This document shows, in pieces, positions 1 to 9,980 of a stretch of DNA of 64,000 nt. Each line of letters opens with the position of its first letter. The stretch's first letter is position 1. The notes below the pieces were generated by a model. The model ran no database searches and had not been told where the DNA came from. It saw only the letters and a program-made list of their open reading frames with translations. Source of the DNA: Saturnia japonica (taxonomy: Eukaryota; Arthropoda; Insecta; Lepidoptera; Saturniidae); contig CM065321.1 of assembly GCA_033032175.1 (NCBI GenBank), positions 1,510,501 through 1,574,500 of the forward strand. The letters run 5' to 3'. The position numbers and the translations under genes are program-made.

Positions 1-10
1 CAGTGTTTAC

Positions 11-85
11 AATGTACGTGCACGTTGCACTTCAAAATGTACGTGCACGTTGCACTTCAAAATGTACGTGCACGTTGCACTTCAA
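11..85. repeat. 25-bp tandem repeat, three perfect units
   Basis: Units at 11-35, 36-60 and 61-85 are identical. Each contains the self-complementary core GTGCAC next to ACGT. The array abuts the TRIM-related fragment that starts near 104. It is too short and too regular (no spacers) for any array-type system; minisatellite is the simplest reading. Confidence 0.9.
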
Positions 86-103
86 GTATACTTACGCTCA
101 TAG

Positions 104-325
104 CAGTGTAGGTTTTACAAGTGCCAGCCAGCCATCCACGGCTACTACAGGTATCCTGACCTTCAGCACGCAGCGGTCGCCCGTTCCTAGTCATCACCCA
201 CGCCTTCTCAACGATCTTAGCACCACACGCTGCTCTTCGGCCGGTCAGCAAGCAGAGACGCACTTCTCTCCTGGTACGATGCAGCAGCCAGCCACTATGC
301 AGCACTGCACCACTCATAAATAGAA
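104..325 (-). mobile_element. Fragment related to the internal region of the TRIM-like element at 8.2-9.2 kb
   Basis: Read on the minus strand, this segment matches about 8620-8830 (plus strand) closely: shared runs include ACCAGGAGAGAAGTGCGTCT, GCTTGCTGACCGGCCGAAG and GTAGTAGCCGTGGATG. It shows that the internal sequence of the 984-bp LTR element exists elsewhere in the genome in inverted orientation, cut by the window edge or by recombination. The short open frames on both strands have no recognisable product. Confidence 0.7.
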
Positions 326-479
326 TAACAAATTATTTAACATTTTTATAAGAATAACAAATTATTTAACATTTTTATAAATGACAAATTATTTAACATT
401 ACCAAGATGACCCATGAGTGATTACCAAAATTAATTTATATTCATCCTGACGCACTGGGGTCACAGGACATTTGACTCT

Positions 480-1832
480 TTAGGACCCATGCAGCCTGTT
501 GAATCTTCATCACCAAGCGGGAATTATTTTATTCCCCTATCACTACAACCAAATTGTATTCGATGCCAGCGCCAAAAGCACGAACGGCAAATATCTCAAT
601 GACATGTTTACACTGGTCCTAAACTCAAAATGATATCATAGATATTATCACGAAATTCAGTTTTCACGCTGTTGTATTTACAGCGGATATCACTAAAATG
701 TATCGTAACATTGAACTTCGACCTGAAGATCGTTGTTGGCAGCACATCTTATGGAGGGAGTCTCCTAACGATTCCGTCACAGAGTTTCAGCTAAACACCG
801 TCATATATGGCGTAAGCAGTTCTCCGTTTCTCGCAATTAGAACTCTTCATCGTTGCCCACGATTATGGTAGCGAGCGACCTCATGCCGCTAAAATTCTTT
901 CCATGATAATGCAGCGTTAGAGCTCAAAAATGAGCTGGTAGATCTTTTAGCCTGTGCACAGTTTGAACTACGCAAATGGAGTAGCAACTCTAAAGAATTG
1001 TCTCAAATTCCTTCTGAACACTGTCAAATTCCCAAAGAGTTTTGTGATCAAAACCAACGTACGTTAAAGACACTTTGTATTAAATGGGATCCAGTTCAAG
1101 ATATCTTTACTTATTCTTTCTCGCAGCTAAATTCGAGCTGCACTAAGCGTGCGATACTTTCAAACGTCGCTCGCATCTAAGATCCTCTTGGTTGGTTGAC
1201 GCCAGTGTCTTTACAAGCCAAACTTATCTTACAAACCTTGTGGCGCTACCAACTCAATTGGGCTCAGTCTGTGCCATCTGATATAGCTCAAGAGTGGCAA
1301 GACTTTGTGAAGGAACTAATTTATCTCAAAGAACTTCGACTTCCACGCCGAGTCTCGAGCTCCACGGCCATTCATTACGAGTTGATAGGTTTTGGATCCA
1401 CAAAAGCTTACTTACGGTTGTTGTGTCTACATACGAGCGCTTGGTAGTAAAGACAATCCTGTTCAGTTACTTATTGCCAAGTCGAAGGTAGCACCTTTAG
1501 AACCACTTACCGTCAACCGACTGGAGCTTTGTGGTGCAGTCTTACTGTCACGGATTTTAAAGCACATGTGGAATCTTCTCCGTGGTCATATAGATCTAAC
1601 TCGTATGATAGCTAGCTTTTATCACACGGTTGAACTAGATTCGGTTCCCGAACTAAAACCTATTCACATTTCCCACGTAATTAGTGTTAGTGACCATACT
1701 AGCACTGATGTCGTATCTCATGTTTTGAATAAATATTCTTCCTTTTCCCGGACCCAGCATGTATTAGCTTGGTGTGTCCGATTTACAGACTCAAATCTGG
1801 TCTTACGGTCAGCGAACTTGAGTATTCATTGA
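480..1832 (+). pseudogene. BEL/Pao LTR-retrotransposon pol remnant
   Basis: Pieces of a reverse transcriptase/RNase H polyprotein can be read on the plus strand across several frames. Near 675-790 there is a segment with TADI...YRNIEL and EDRCWQHILWR, followed by a block with CIKWDP (about 1078-1095), a CTKRAIL segment ending in the DPLGWLTP motif (about 1140-1205), and a downstream AKSKVAPLEPLTVNRLELCGA block (about 1478-1550). These blocks and their order are characteristic of BEL/Pao elements. The frame is broken by stops and shifts (for example the TAA at about 1178 before DPLGW), so the copy is dead. No LTRs are visible on either side and the 5' gag/protease portion is absent. The assignment rests on motif recognition, not alignment. 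Confidence 0.8.
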
Positions 1833-1839
1833 ACACTTT

Positions 1840-3990
1840 TGTTCGATATGTTCAGACTACCTCATTCTCGAACGAGATTGCAGTTCTGGTATTTATGGTC
1901 ATCACACATAAATCAGTCATAGGCAGGGACCTCAAGTCCCCAAGTTGAATGAAGTTTTTATACTTTGCAAATCTGCTGCGACTCTCGTAACCTTCCAAGC
2001 ACTCCATGCCATAGACTCAGTTTACGCAGTCGCAAGATAACCAACTAATTAGCAACCACTGTAAGTTGCTTAACGGTCTTCCTCTTGTGAGGCAACATTC
2101 ATGACAACTCTATATGACCCAAAATAATCACTTCATCAGTACAATGTTCAATGCCCATATTGTGGTCGTATGATTACATCAGGGTGGTAATAATATACCA
2201 AAATTCCTGATGTTATCCCACTTCTGAATTGTAAAACAAATGTGATAAAAATAACCAAAGATACTTCACTATAATTTCACTTTAATAACTAATCACGGTG
2301 TCCACTTGTATTCACTATAGTAGGAACCGACATTTTCAATCGGAAAGAATAATACCGGAAGTCAAAACTGAGCTACTAAGAGTCAAATAGAACAATATTA
2401 AAATCTAGACATATTCTAAAATAAAAGACAATAACAATATGTTTTATGGTAGACTAAACAATAATTATCGTCAAGCTAAAAACATAGTATGTTTTATAAA
2501 ACCTTAAACAATATATTATTTTGTACGAACTACCTCCATGATCGAGAAGTTTTAATAGATTTCTCAACTTATTATTCATTTAGCAAATATTAATATTTAT
2601 TATAATACGTAATATTTATTAAAATTAGAAACTATATTTTTCGTAAAGCTAACACTTGTATCTTATGCATAACCCACAATAAGCTACTATATAACAGAGT
2701 GGTTTAACATTAAAAAGTGATTAAAGATCATTATTTTACACCTGGTATATTAATCCTTACGAACAAGAGTTACTTCAACATAAACACAATTTTATGAAGT
2801 TAAATTTTGCTCTTATGCATGTTATTTGGACACATAGCTTTACTGGCTAAGCAATTTATTAAAATCAGTGGTGGAAATGTCATTAATTTTAAATCGACAG
2901 ATGATATAATTCGACTTATGAATACAGAAAATCAAAGTCGCTTCCCGCCATCTATCCATCTGTACGTTGAGATCTTTTAAACTACGCAATGAATTTTAAT
3001 GCGCTTTTCACAATCATTTAGAGATTTTTTAACGAAGGTTTTTTACACCCCCATAAAGTTTTTGTATAGTAGAGAAAATTTAATGATTTGTAATCAAGTC
3101 GTCATAAAAATGATTTTCGGACGCTTACATGGCTTACGCTGACTAAACCTTGTGAGATACATAATAATAACATATTTAAAAAAATTAGTTTTTCAAATAC
3201 CTAGAGAAAAGTCTGCGATATTATTATGTCTATCGCATAAAGTTGACTTACAGTAACAATTTTATCAACACCATAACAATTTTATTAAAAATATTACCTT
3301 ATTTGTGAAGCTAAATATTTTCTCCAATACAGTGATCTTTATCCATATAAATTTGTTATTTAACATGGGCATTTAATGTACATTAAAACTGTCATTTATT
3401 TTTAACACTATAACACTTTGCTCGACTTGGGAAGCGAACCTATGCGTTCGATGTTCGTGTCTATATAAATTATAGTTATGCTTTTTATTCATGTTTAACA
3501 TATCATATAGTTTAATATTATCGCTGCAGTTCCCTTATCAATTAGTATTATATGTAAATTTTTGACTGCGTTGTGTTGTGTTAATGTATCGTTTTTACGG
3601 GTTATGCGACGGTACACCGAACATTTTCTTCTTCTTATTTATGGCACCGTATGTAAATAACATACTGAACATTTGGCAACTAAATTCTATGACTTGATTT
3701 CTCACATTTGACATTGGCGAAAATGCCTACATTTAAAAAAATCAGATACTCAAAATTAAAAAAAAGTTTTCCCTTGTCAATATCAATTGTCAAAAACGTT
3801 AAACCGGTTAAACGTCAAAATCAGCAATCGCATCAGTGATGTGTTTTTGATAACGAGATTTTTTTTACTATAAAATATAAAGATCAAACATATATAAACA
3901 ACAAGCTGTTCACAAAAACTATTACATTATAATATTCAAGCATTATCAGCAAAACTTCTGGTAAATTTACAGTTTCTGGCGAAACTTAGT
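1840..3990. other. AT-rich intergenic DNA without a supported gene
   Basis: No open frame of interest is present. Two repeat scraps can be recognised. 2753-2840 matches 9208-9300 (shared core ACAATTTTATGAAGTTAAA, then ATGTTATTTGGACA). About 3110-3160 resembles, on the minus strand, the GGCTTACGCTGAGTAAACC segment of the roughly 500-bp repeat A. The last 100 bases probably include the DPM3 promoter and 5'UTR, but no clear TATA box or initiator could be assigned. Confidence 0.6.
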
Positions 3991-4036
3991 ATCCGTTATT
4001 ATTTCTTGTTTACACAGTTCATTTATGTTCACAGCC

Positions 4037-4315
4037 ATGACGAAGATGTTGGAATGGCTTTCGACATTGTTGGCCGTCTTCGCCTTGTGGTATTCACTAA
4101 TAAGTGGCTATGTAAAACATCCTGTAATAGAAAACAACATGAACATAATAATATTAGCTCCACTAATTTTTATAATATTGTTTGGGATATACATAGCCAC
4201 TGTAGTGATATATAGAGTGTTAACGTTCAATAATTGCGAAGAAGCGGCCAAGGAACTGCAGGCGGAGATTGAAGAGGCTAAGAAAGATTTGCATGAAAGA
4301 TGGCTTGAGTGGTAA
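4037..4315 (+). CDS. DPM3: Dolichol-phosphate mannosyltransferase subunit 3
   Basis: DPM3 is the small membrane subunit of dolichol-phosphate-mannose synthase in the ER. It tethers and stabilises the catalytic subunit DPM1, which transfers mannose from GDP-mannose to dolichyl phosphate; the product feeds N-glycosylation, GPI anchors and O-/C-mannosylation. The frame encodes 92 residues, the same length as human DPM3 as I recall it. Two hydrophobic spans are visible (about residues 6-24 and 36-59), followed by the family-typical VIYRVLTFNNCEEAAKELQ stretch and an acidic/basic helix (66-90) that in DPM3 contacts DPM1. An in-frame ATG at 4025 would add four residues, but it has a poor context (T at -3), while the ATG at 4037 sits in GCCATGA and gives the conserved MTK start. 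The gene is single-exon and a polyadenylation signal follows at 4519. Identification is by recognition of the C-terminal motif and topology; I am confident. Confidence 0.93.
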   Translation: MTKMLEWLSTLLAVFALWYSLISGYVKHPVIENNMNIIILAPLIFIILFGIYIATVVIYRVLTFNNCEEAAKELQAEIEEAKKDLHERWLEW

Positions 4316-4518
4316 AATTACTTTTTTTTTTTTTAAGTGCAAACATTATGATGTACTATTTATAAGGAAAATATGTATTTTGTTTATTATAAATATGATT
4401 ATATTTCATTGCTTCAGTGTGTTCCCAATTTGGGTGTGTAGAATATAACCAATAGATTTTTAATGGAAAACATGTCTGTTATGTTAAGAAGGCGGTTCCA
4501 TGTAAAGCTATCTTATCA

Positions 4519-4524
4519 ATAAAT
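4519..4524 (+). promoter_or_regulatory. Polyadenylation signal AATAAA, DPM3
   Basis: Canonical AATAAA about 200 bases after the DPM3 stop codon, in AT-rich 3'UTR-like sequence. No competing hexamer lies closer to the stop in a better context. Confidence 0.6.
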
Positions 4525-4710
4525 TTAAATTAAAGAAATATAGTTCTTCAATAGTTTTTATTTGATAATAAGTATATTATGTTGTAGTATGTATGCTTGA
4601 TACCTAGTGTACTCCACATCAAACTCTTCTAACACTACTATTAATTTATAATTAATTTCGAGGGTATGGAAGCAAAAACAAGTTAACTGAACTTATTTAT
4701 TTCAAAGCAA

Positions 4711-4827
4711 GTGTTTCTGCACTTTTTTTTTTTTTTGAACTGACTACACTGTTAGCCTTAGGGGCCCTATCCAAAAACAGACCTCTGCGGCCTTTACAGC
4801 TTCACCGGATGTGTGTGTTTCTGCGCT
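4711..4827 (-). mobile_element. 5'-truncated jockey-like LINE tail with target-site duplication
   Basis: A T-tract (about 4723-4736) is followed by GAACTGACTACACTGTTAGC and the GGGGCCCT block. On the minus strand this is a LINE 3' end with its poly(A) tail. The same terminal block occurs at 40116-40213 and at the 3' end of the near-complete jockey-like element at 47065. The insertion is flanked by GTGTTTCTGCACT (4711-4723) and GTGTTTCTGCGCT (4815-4827), a 13-bp duplication with one mismatch. The retained body is only about 80 bp. Confidence 0.8.
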
Positions 4828-5214
4828 ACATTGCATTGACTTAATTACAATTAATAATAATAATGTGCCGGAGTGGGTGCATGGGTGGAGCGATCTGCTC
4901 CGTGATAGGTGCCAGCATGTGGCCATCTTTAAACAGGCATGTCTTAGCCTATTGTTCCTTATCGGAGTGTAATTATATTGTAAACCTTTAAGGAGCGTTT
5001 GAACGGACTAGCCTTCTATCCTATTATTCAAGATAGTAGACTAGCCAGTGACTTGCTACAATTTATTTATTGAAGACAAATAATAAAAATAAAGTTTTTT
5101 TTAAAGAAGAAATTAGGATTATAGTACATAATATTAGTATTACTTTATCATACATAAATATAAACACACATACCTCAAATACTTGTTTACTTTTCTTATT
5201 GTTTTGCCTTGGCA

Positions 5215-5515
5215 TTGTGTTCATAATCTCACCTGATTTTAAGTGATCATGTGGTCCAAGATGGTAGCACGCTAAGCCTAATGGAAGACTGGCGCTCAAG
5301 TGCAGCTTCCAGAACACACTTATTGGTGATTGGTGACTTATTCTCAACTTGAGGGTCGTAACCAGCTAGACAGACATGAGATAAAGCCCTACCACCATGT
5401 TATTGTTTCATCACAGTGTTTTCCTTCACTGAAAGTTCATGCTCATTGTGGGGATTCAAACTCATGTTGATTGACATATAGTCTCTACAACCTACCAGCT
5501 GAGCCATAATTGCTT
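5215..5515 (-). mobile_element. tRNA-derived SINE copy (family C)
   Basis: On the minus strand the copy starts with a tRNA-like head (GGCTCAGCTGGTAGG, then a degenerate B-box near TTTGAATCC), continues through TGAAGGAAAACACTGTGATG and a GGTGGTAGGGC block, and ends in CAAGATTGTAG/CATCAGGTGAG-like sequence. Related copies lie near 22.7, 23.1, 26.6, 30.2, 30.4, 40.8, 41.8 and 56.7 kb. Confidence 0.7.
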
Positions 5516-6840
5516 TACGTATATGTGCAAGCAAATGTTAACACAAAATCACACAAATGTGATGAAATTTTAAAAAGTGTACTCATTACTGCAATTAACA
5601 AATACAGTTGTTAGATTACTCTTGTGATTTCTGTTATGTGATTAGGCTTTAGTACTAAACATGACCATTTACAGAAGTCTCAAGTTTTCTGAGCACTTAC
5701 TGAATACTAAGTGACTCAACATGAAGAAGTTAATTATTGATAGATCTTCCTCATCAAGTGAACTGTAGATATGCTTAGTTTTGATAAAAGAAGCCTTTGA
5801 ATAAAATAGCTTGTCAAAAAATCAAACATTAAAAAATTATAGGAAAATCAAAAACATGTATTTCACTACTTGGTATGCTCTAATTACCACATACCAGGAA
5901 ACTAGTTCTGAATATGAGGAGCTGATTAGTGATCTTTAGTGGCTGGAGGTATTACAGGAAGAATGTATTAGTTAGAGAAGGAACTATACATAATAATAAA
6001 ACAACATATGACTAAGCTATTTTAAATATAATTTATTTGCATAGATTATTTACATTTTTATTATTTATTGAATAATCATTTGGAAATTGGTCGAAGTTTT
6101 AGAAGAGATTTGATTTATATTTGATAAAAAAATTGTGTAATTATGCAGAAATATTAAAACTATATTTCCTCTTCAAAACTAATCTTCGGATATCCTGCAT
6201 TATATAAATAGTCAAATACAATAACCAATATAGGTTCAATTTTATAATGAAGGATTTTCCGAAAAGTAGTTTTAATCAAACCTAGGTATTTAAATGTAAT
6301 ACACATGTAATTTTATAACATAAATTGATGCCATCTAGTTTCATATTAAAGAACTTTTAGAATTATGTCAACCATTAATAAATCTATGTAGACAACTAAT
6401 ATATTGTAACAATGAAAATAAATATAATATAGTAGTTCGGGGCACAGAAGAAAATACTGAAATTAACATATACTGTACTGAAATAAATATTACATTTGAA
6501 ATCGCAACAAAATTCGGAGACAACAGTTGTAAAATATATAATTTTTTATGAAATGGCGCCATCTAGTAGCACATGGCATATGAATTATAACAATGCATAT
6601 AATTTTTTTAATTTATTTACGTTTGGCTGTTTGAATATAGTTTTTTTTTTTAATTCGAGTTAAAATATCTTTCATTGTTAATCCTGCATAATTATACAAT
6701 TATTATAAGTGTAGAAATTATAAATCACATTGCATCTTATATCTACATTTTTTTAAAGCTGTTCTCTTATTAAAATATTATAATTTGCCGCAAAATATCA
6801 CATACCATTATTATCTAATAAAATTTATGAATTAATCTAT
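5516..6840. other. AT-rich intergenic DNA, nothing recognisable
   Basis: About 1.3 kb of strongly AT-rich sequence with only short spurious frames and no repeat family that I could match elsewhere in the window. Confidence 0.6.
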
Positions 6841-6842
6841 CC

Positions 6843-7090
6843 CTTGAGAAGTTGAGGGGTTATAGGCTAGCGTGGTATGAGCATGTTATGAGGAGGGGTG
6901 AAAGTCGTATAACTAGAAGAATGTTGGGTATGAAGGTGGGTGAATATAGGAGTAGAGGTAGACCGAAGAAGGTATTTATGGATGTGTGAAGAATGATACG
7001 CGTATGTGAATACTGAGATGATATTTGATAGAGTAGAGTGGAAGAAAAAAATATGTTGTGTTGACCCTACTTAAGTAGAATACGAGGTAA
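6843..7090 (+). pseudogene. LINE ORF2 C-terminal fragment
   Basis: Plus-strand translation gives a WYEHVMRR...RRMLGMKVGEY.SRGRPKKVFMDV pattern followed by VEWKKK and CCVDPT. This is the typical C-terminal tail of lepidopteran LINE reverse transcriptases (W-x-GHV-x-RR ... GRPK-x-x-FMD ... W ... GDP). A TGA interrupts it after FMDV. Only the tail is present; no RT domain lies upstream. Confidence 0.65.
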
Positions 7091-7334
7091 GACGAAGATT
7101 ATAGAATCTTTAGATAGATTAGATTATAGAATAGTCCTGGAGTATTATTTGAGTTTTTTTTGACATTGTTTTAAGTATTTTAAATATTACAAGTCACATT
7201 ATATTATGCTTATATTATACATTCATTACGTATAATATTTTTTTATTAATAAACGAAAATACAAAAATTTGTTTACTTATGTAATAAGAAAGACTCGGTC
7301 AATTAGCAACGAGTACAAAAAGGGCTTTTATATT

Positions 7335-7600
7335 AGGGTGGGTCAAAAAAATCGTTTTTTTACAAGTGACACGGAAAAATGGGTTGCTAGACACCTTAAA
7401 AAAATTCTCACCAAGCATGAGCTCTTAATTTTAATAGGAAGATCCTCCGGATCGCAGTTTTGTATTTTTTTCTCAGTCCAATAGAAAAAAATTCATACCT
7501 CATCATTTATCGATTGAACAGAAAAATGTCCCGAGAGAATTTTTTAGGAAATTTAATGCTCTACAAAAAAGGTATCTTATATTTTTTTTTGACCCACCCT
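7335..7600. mobile_element. MITE with AGGGTGGGTCAAAAAA inverted termini
   Basis: The left end AGGGTGGGTCAAAAAA (7335-7350) is mirrored by TTTTTTGACCCACCCT at 7585-7600, giving a perfect 16-bp terminal inverted repeat around a 266-bp non-coding unit. ATT flanks both sides, so a short target duplication is possible. The open frames overlapping it are T-rich and meaningless. I do not recognise the superfamily. Confidence 0.75.
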
Positions 7601-8196
7601 ATTTTACATACGGACAGACAGACAAAAAAATTATCTTATAAAGGTTCAGTTTGTTAATTTAGGTACGGAACCCTTGAAATTAATCGGAACTAACACAAAT
7701 GCGTGAAGGGATAACGTACGTAGTAGAAGCGAAGGTTTATGGATTGAAGTGACATGACGGTCTGTTTATTTCACTTGCCTTATTGTATATGGTTTGTTTA
7801 TCTATGTTATATAATATAATAAACTGGAAAAGTTTGTTTTTTGTTTAAACACGCTAATCTCTGAAAGTACCAGTCGAACTCGAAAAAATATTTTTGTATT
7901 TGATAGCCAGATTCAAGAGGAATAGTATAGGCTACCTAACATTAGGCTACGACTCTCAGCTAGCCTTAAATACTTATTTTTGTTAAGTAAGTCGGAAGTT
8001 GAAGCCCTCCCGAACGGCTTTATCCGCGTGCGCTGGCGTAATGGTCAATGATACGTAAATATAATGTTCTACAAAAATATTGGTCCTTAGTATATCTAAA
8101 AAATTCCGCGATAGCATATGCCTATCTATTATACATAAGTCACAATAAGGTATTTTGTGCCAAACATTTGTTGAAGATTCAAAAGTGATTTATGAG

Positions 8197-8467
8197 TTTA
8201 GCGGAGGTGAGGAACAGAGAGTAAAGTTCCTCATCCGCCATAGAAAAGGGAGAATCCTCCGGCCAGACGGGTGCTATGTCTGGCGGGCAGCTGCCCCGAC
8301 TGTTGTAGTCGGGTTCTTGTATATATACTCAACGATAGAGTTAATTTATATAGCGCAATGTAGGATAGTAGGATGCGTCCTATGTGGCTCGATAGATGTC
8401 GCTATGTGTCGCTACGTAGTTGTGTCGATGCTTTGATGCGTCAGTTGTGGCGAGAGATGTCGCTACA
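8197..8467 (+). repeat. Left long terminal repeat (271 bp) of the TRIM-like element
   Basis: Matches 8908-9180 with one 2-bp indel near the start (GGTGAGG versus GGTGTGAGG) and only a handful of substitutions, all in the first 90 bases. This points to a fairly recent insertion. Confidence 0.85.
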
Positions 8468-8907
8468 TCACTCCCCTCCGAGACCAGAGGTCGATAGCAG
8501 ATTGAGTCGTCCATTTGTAATGCTTGCCGGGCCCCGCATAGTTCACGGTGAGTCGGAACTGTCTGCGGTGATTGCCCCAGTGAGTCGGGATGATGTTGCA
8601 AGAAGCTCCAGTGAGTCGGAGTGTTGCAGTGCTGCGTAGTGACTGGCTGCTGCGTCGACCAGGAGAGAAGTGCGTCTTCTGCTGCTTGCTGACCGGCCGA
8701 AGTGCAGTGTGCTGTGCCAAGGTCGCTGAGAAAAGGCTGTGGGGCTGACCAGGAATGCGCGTCCGCTGCATGCATATGGTCAGGATACCCGTAGTAGCCG
8801 TGGATGCTGCCTGGCTGTATTGACTCGCTGCTCGAAAGCTTGAGGAAGTGATGATGACGTAGCTTTGTGAAGAAGGTTGTGCTGACGTATCACGTCGGGG
8901 TCACCAC

Positions 8908-9180
8908 TTTAGCGGAGGTGTGAGGAATAGAGAGTAAAGTTCCTCATCCGCCATAGAAAAGAGAGGGTCCTACGGCCAGACGGGTGCTATGTCTGGCGGG
9001 CAGCTGCCCCGACTGTTGTAGTCGGGTTCTTGTATATATACTCAACGATAGAGTTAATTTATATAGCGCAATGTAGGATAGTAGGATGCGTCCTATGTGG
9101 CTCGATAGATGTCGCTATGTGTCGCTACGTAGTTGTGTCGATGCTTTGATGCGTCAGTTGTGGCGAGAGATGTCGCTACA
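8908..9180 (+). repeat. Right long terminal repeat (273 bp) of the TRIM-like element
   Basis: Direct-repeat partner of 8197-8467. It is followed immediately by the ATGAG duplication at 9181-9185. Confidence 0.85.
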
Positions 9181-9199
9181 ATGAGCATTATTATTAGGC

Positions 9200-9780
9200 A
9201 TGGCATAATATTCCTTACGAACAAAATATACTTCATCATAAAAACAATTTTATGAAGTTAAACTTTGTCCTTTGTAACATGTTATTTGGACATTAAGAGA
9301 TAATGGAAAATTAAAATAACTTGTACTTGCGGAAAGTGAGACCCATCATGATTGACAACTCGGTGTTTTTCGGATAAAATTAACACGGGTGAGAGCGTGG
9401 GGCACAGCTAGTGATAAATAAAACACGAGCGAGCCTGTAGTCGCATATGATGTGTTATTTGTGACGACGTAATATAATTTACACATATAAATTATTAATA
9501 CAATACTGTAGGTTAAGCGCACAGCTGATGCGTTCTCCTTCTTCATTTCCCTTTTTATTTCTCGTCACACACACGCACACACTGTTGGTTGGCAGTACCA
9601 ACCTCTCGGAAAACGAGTTGATACCATCTGACGGCCAACTCTAGCACCGCGCGAGTTCATTGGTCAAATCAAATAGTGCGACCTTCCCCGGCTTCCTGTT
9701 ACACACTTCCGTCCCTTTTCACGAAATCACCCCCACAGGTTGCAAGAAAGCGAGAGGAAGATGTTACACACCAATTATTA
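9200..9780. other. Repeat scraps, no gene
   Basis: 9208-9300 is a second copy of the repeat at 2753-2840, with an inverted CTTCAT...ATGAAG core. About 9378-9415 (minus strand) carries the GTGCCCCACGCTCTCACCCG head seen in related form near 24.08 and 28.65 kb. The remainder is unassigned. Confidence 0.5.
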
Positions 9781-9961
9781 CTAGTGATCGCCCTAAGGTC
9801 GAAATTCGACCAGCGACTTATTGGTCATAGACTATTTTATTTTTCTATTGTCAGATATTATGGATAAATAACTTTAACCATGCAAAATTTCACAGTCTTC
9901 CGGGCACGCAATACGTTCAAAAAGGTACCGAAAGCTTTTGCTTCTCGTATTAATATATAGA
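9781..9961 (-). mobile_element. Internally deleted non-autonomous Helitron (family B, copy 7)
   Basis: On the minus strand the copy runs from TCTATATATTAATACG at 9961 through a shortened body to GGTCGAATTTCGACC and terminal CTAG at 9784-9781. The host A before TC and host T after CTAG are both present. Compared with the 360-bp copies, the middle is missing. It is the only family B copy on the minus strand. Confidence 0.75.
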
Positions 9962-9980
9962 TAGATGTATTGTTATATTA

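Larger units (their letters stand above)
8197..9180 (+). mobile_element. Complete TRIM-like LTR element (984 bp) with 5-bp target duplication
   Basis: Two near-identical direct repeats (8197-8467 and 8908-9180) enclose about 440 bp of non-coding internal DNA. ATGAG lies immediately outside both ends (8192-8196 and 9181-9185), a 5-bp target-site duplication typical of LTR-element integration. The repeat begins TTTAGCG and ends CGCTACA, a short imperfect inverted repeat. There is no gag/pol capacity, so it must depend on a relative for transposition. No clear tRNA primer-binding site or polypurine tract is seen, so the TRIM label is inferred from structure and the duplication. The internal part recurs, inverted, at 104-325. 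Confidence 0.8.

Noticed and set aside
11..85. Array-like repeat at the left edge, possible CRISPR
   Set aside because: The three units abut without spacers, and the window is animal nuclear DNA.
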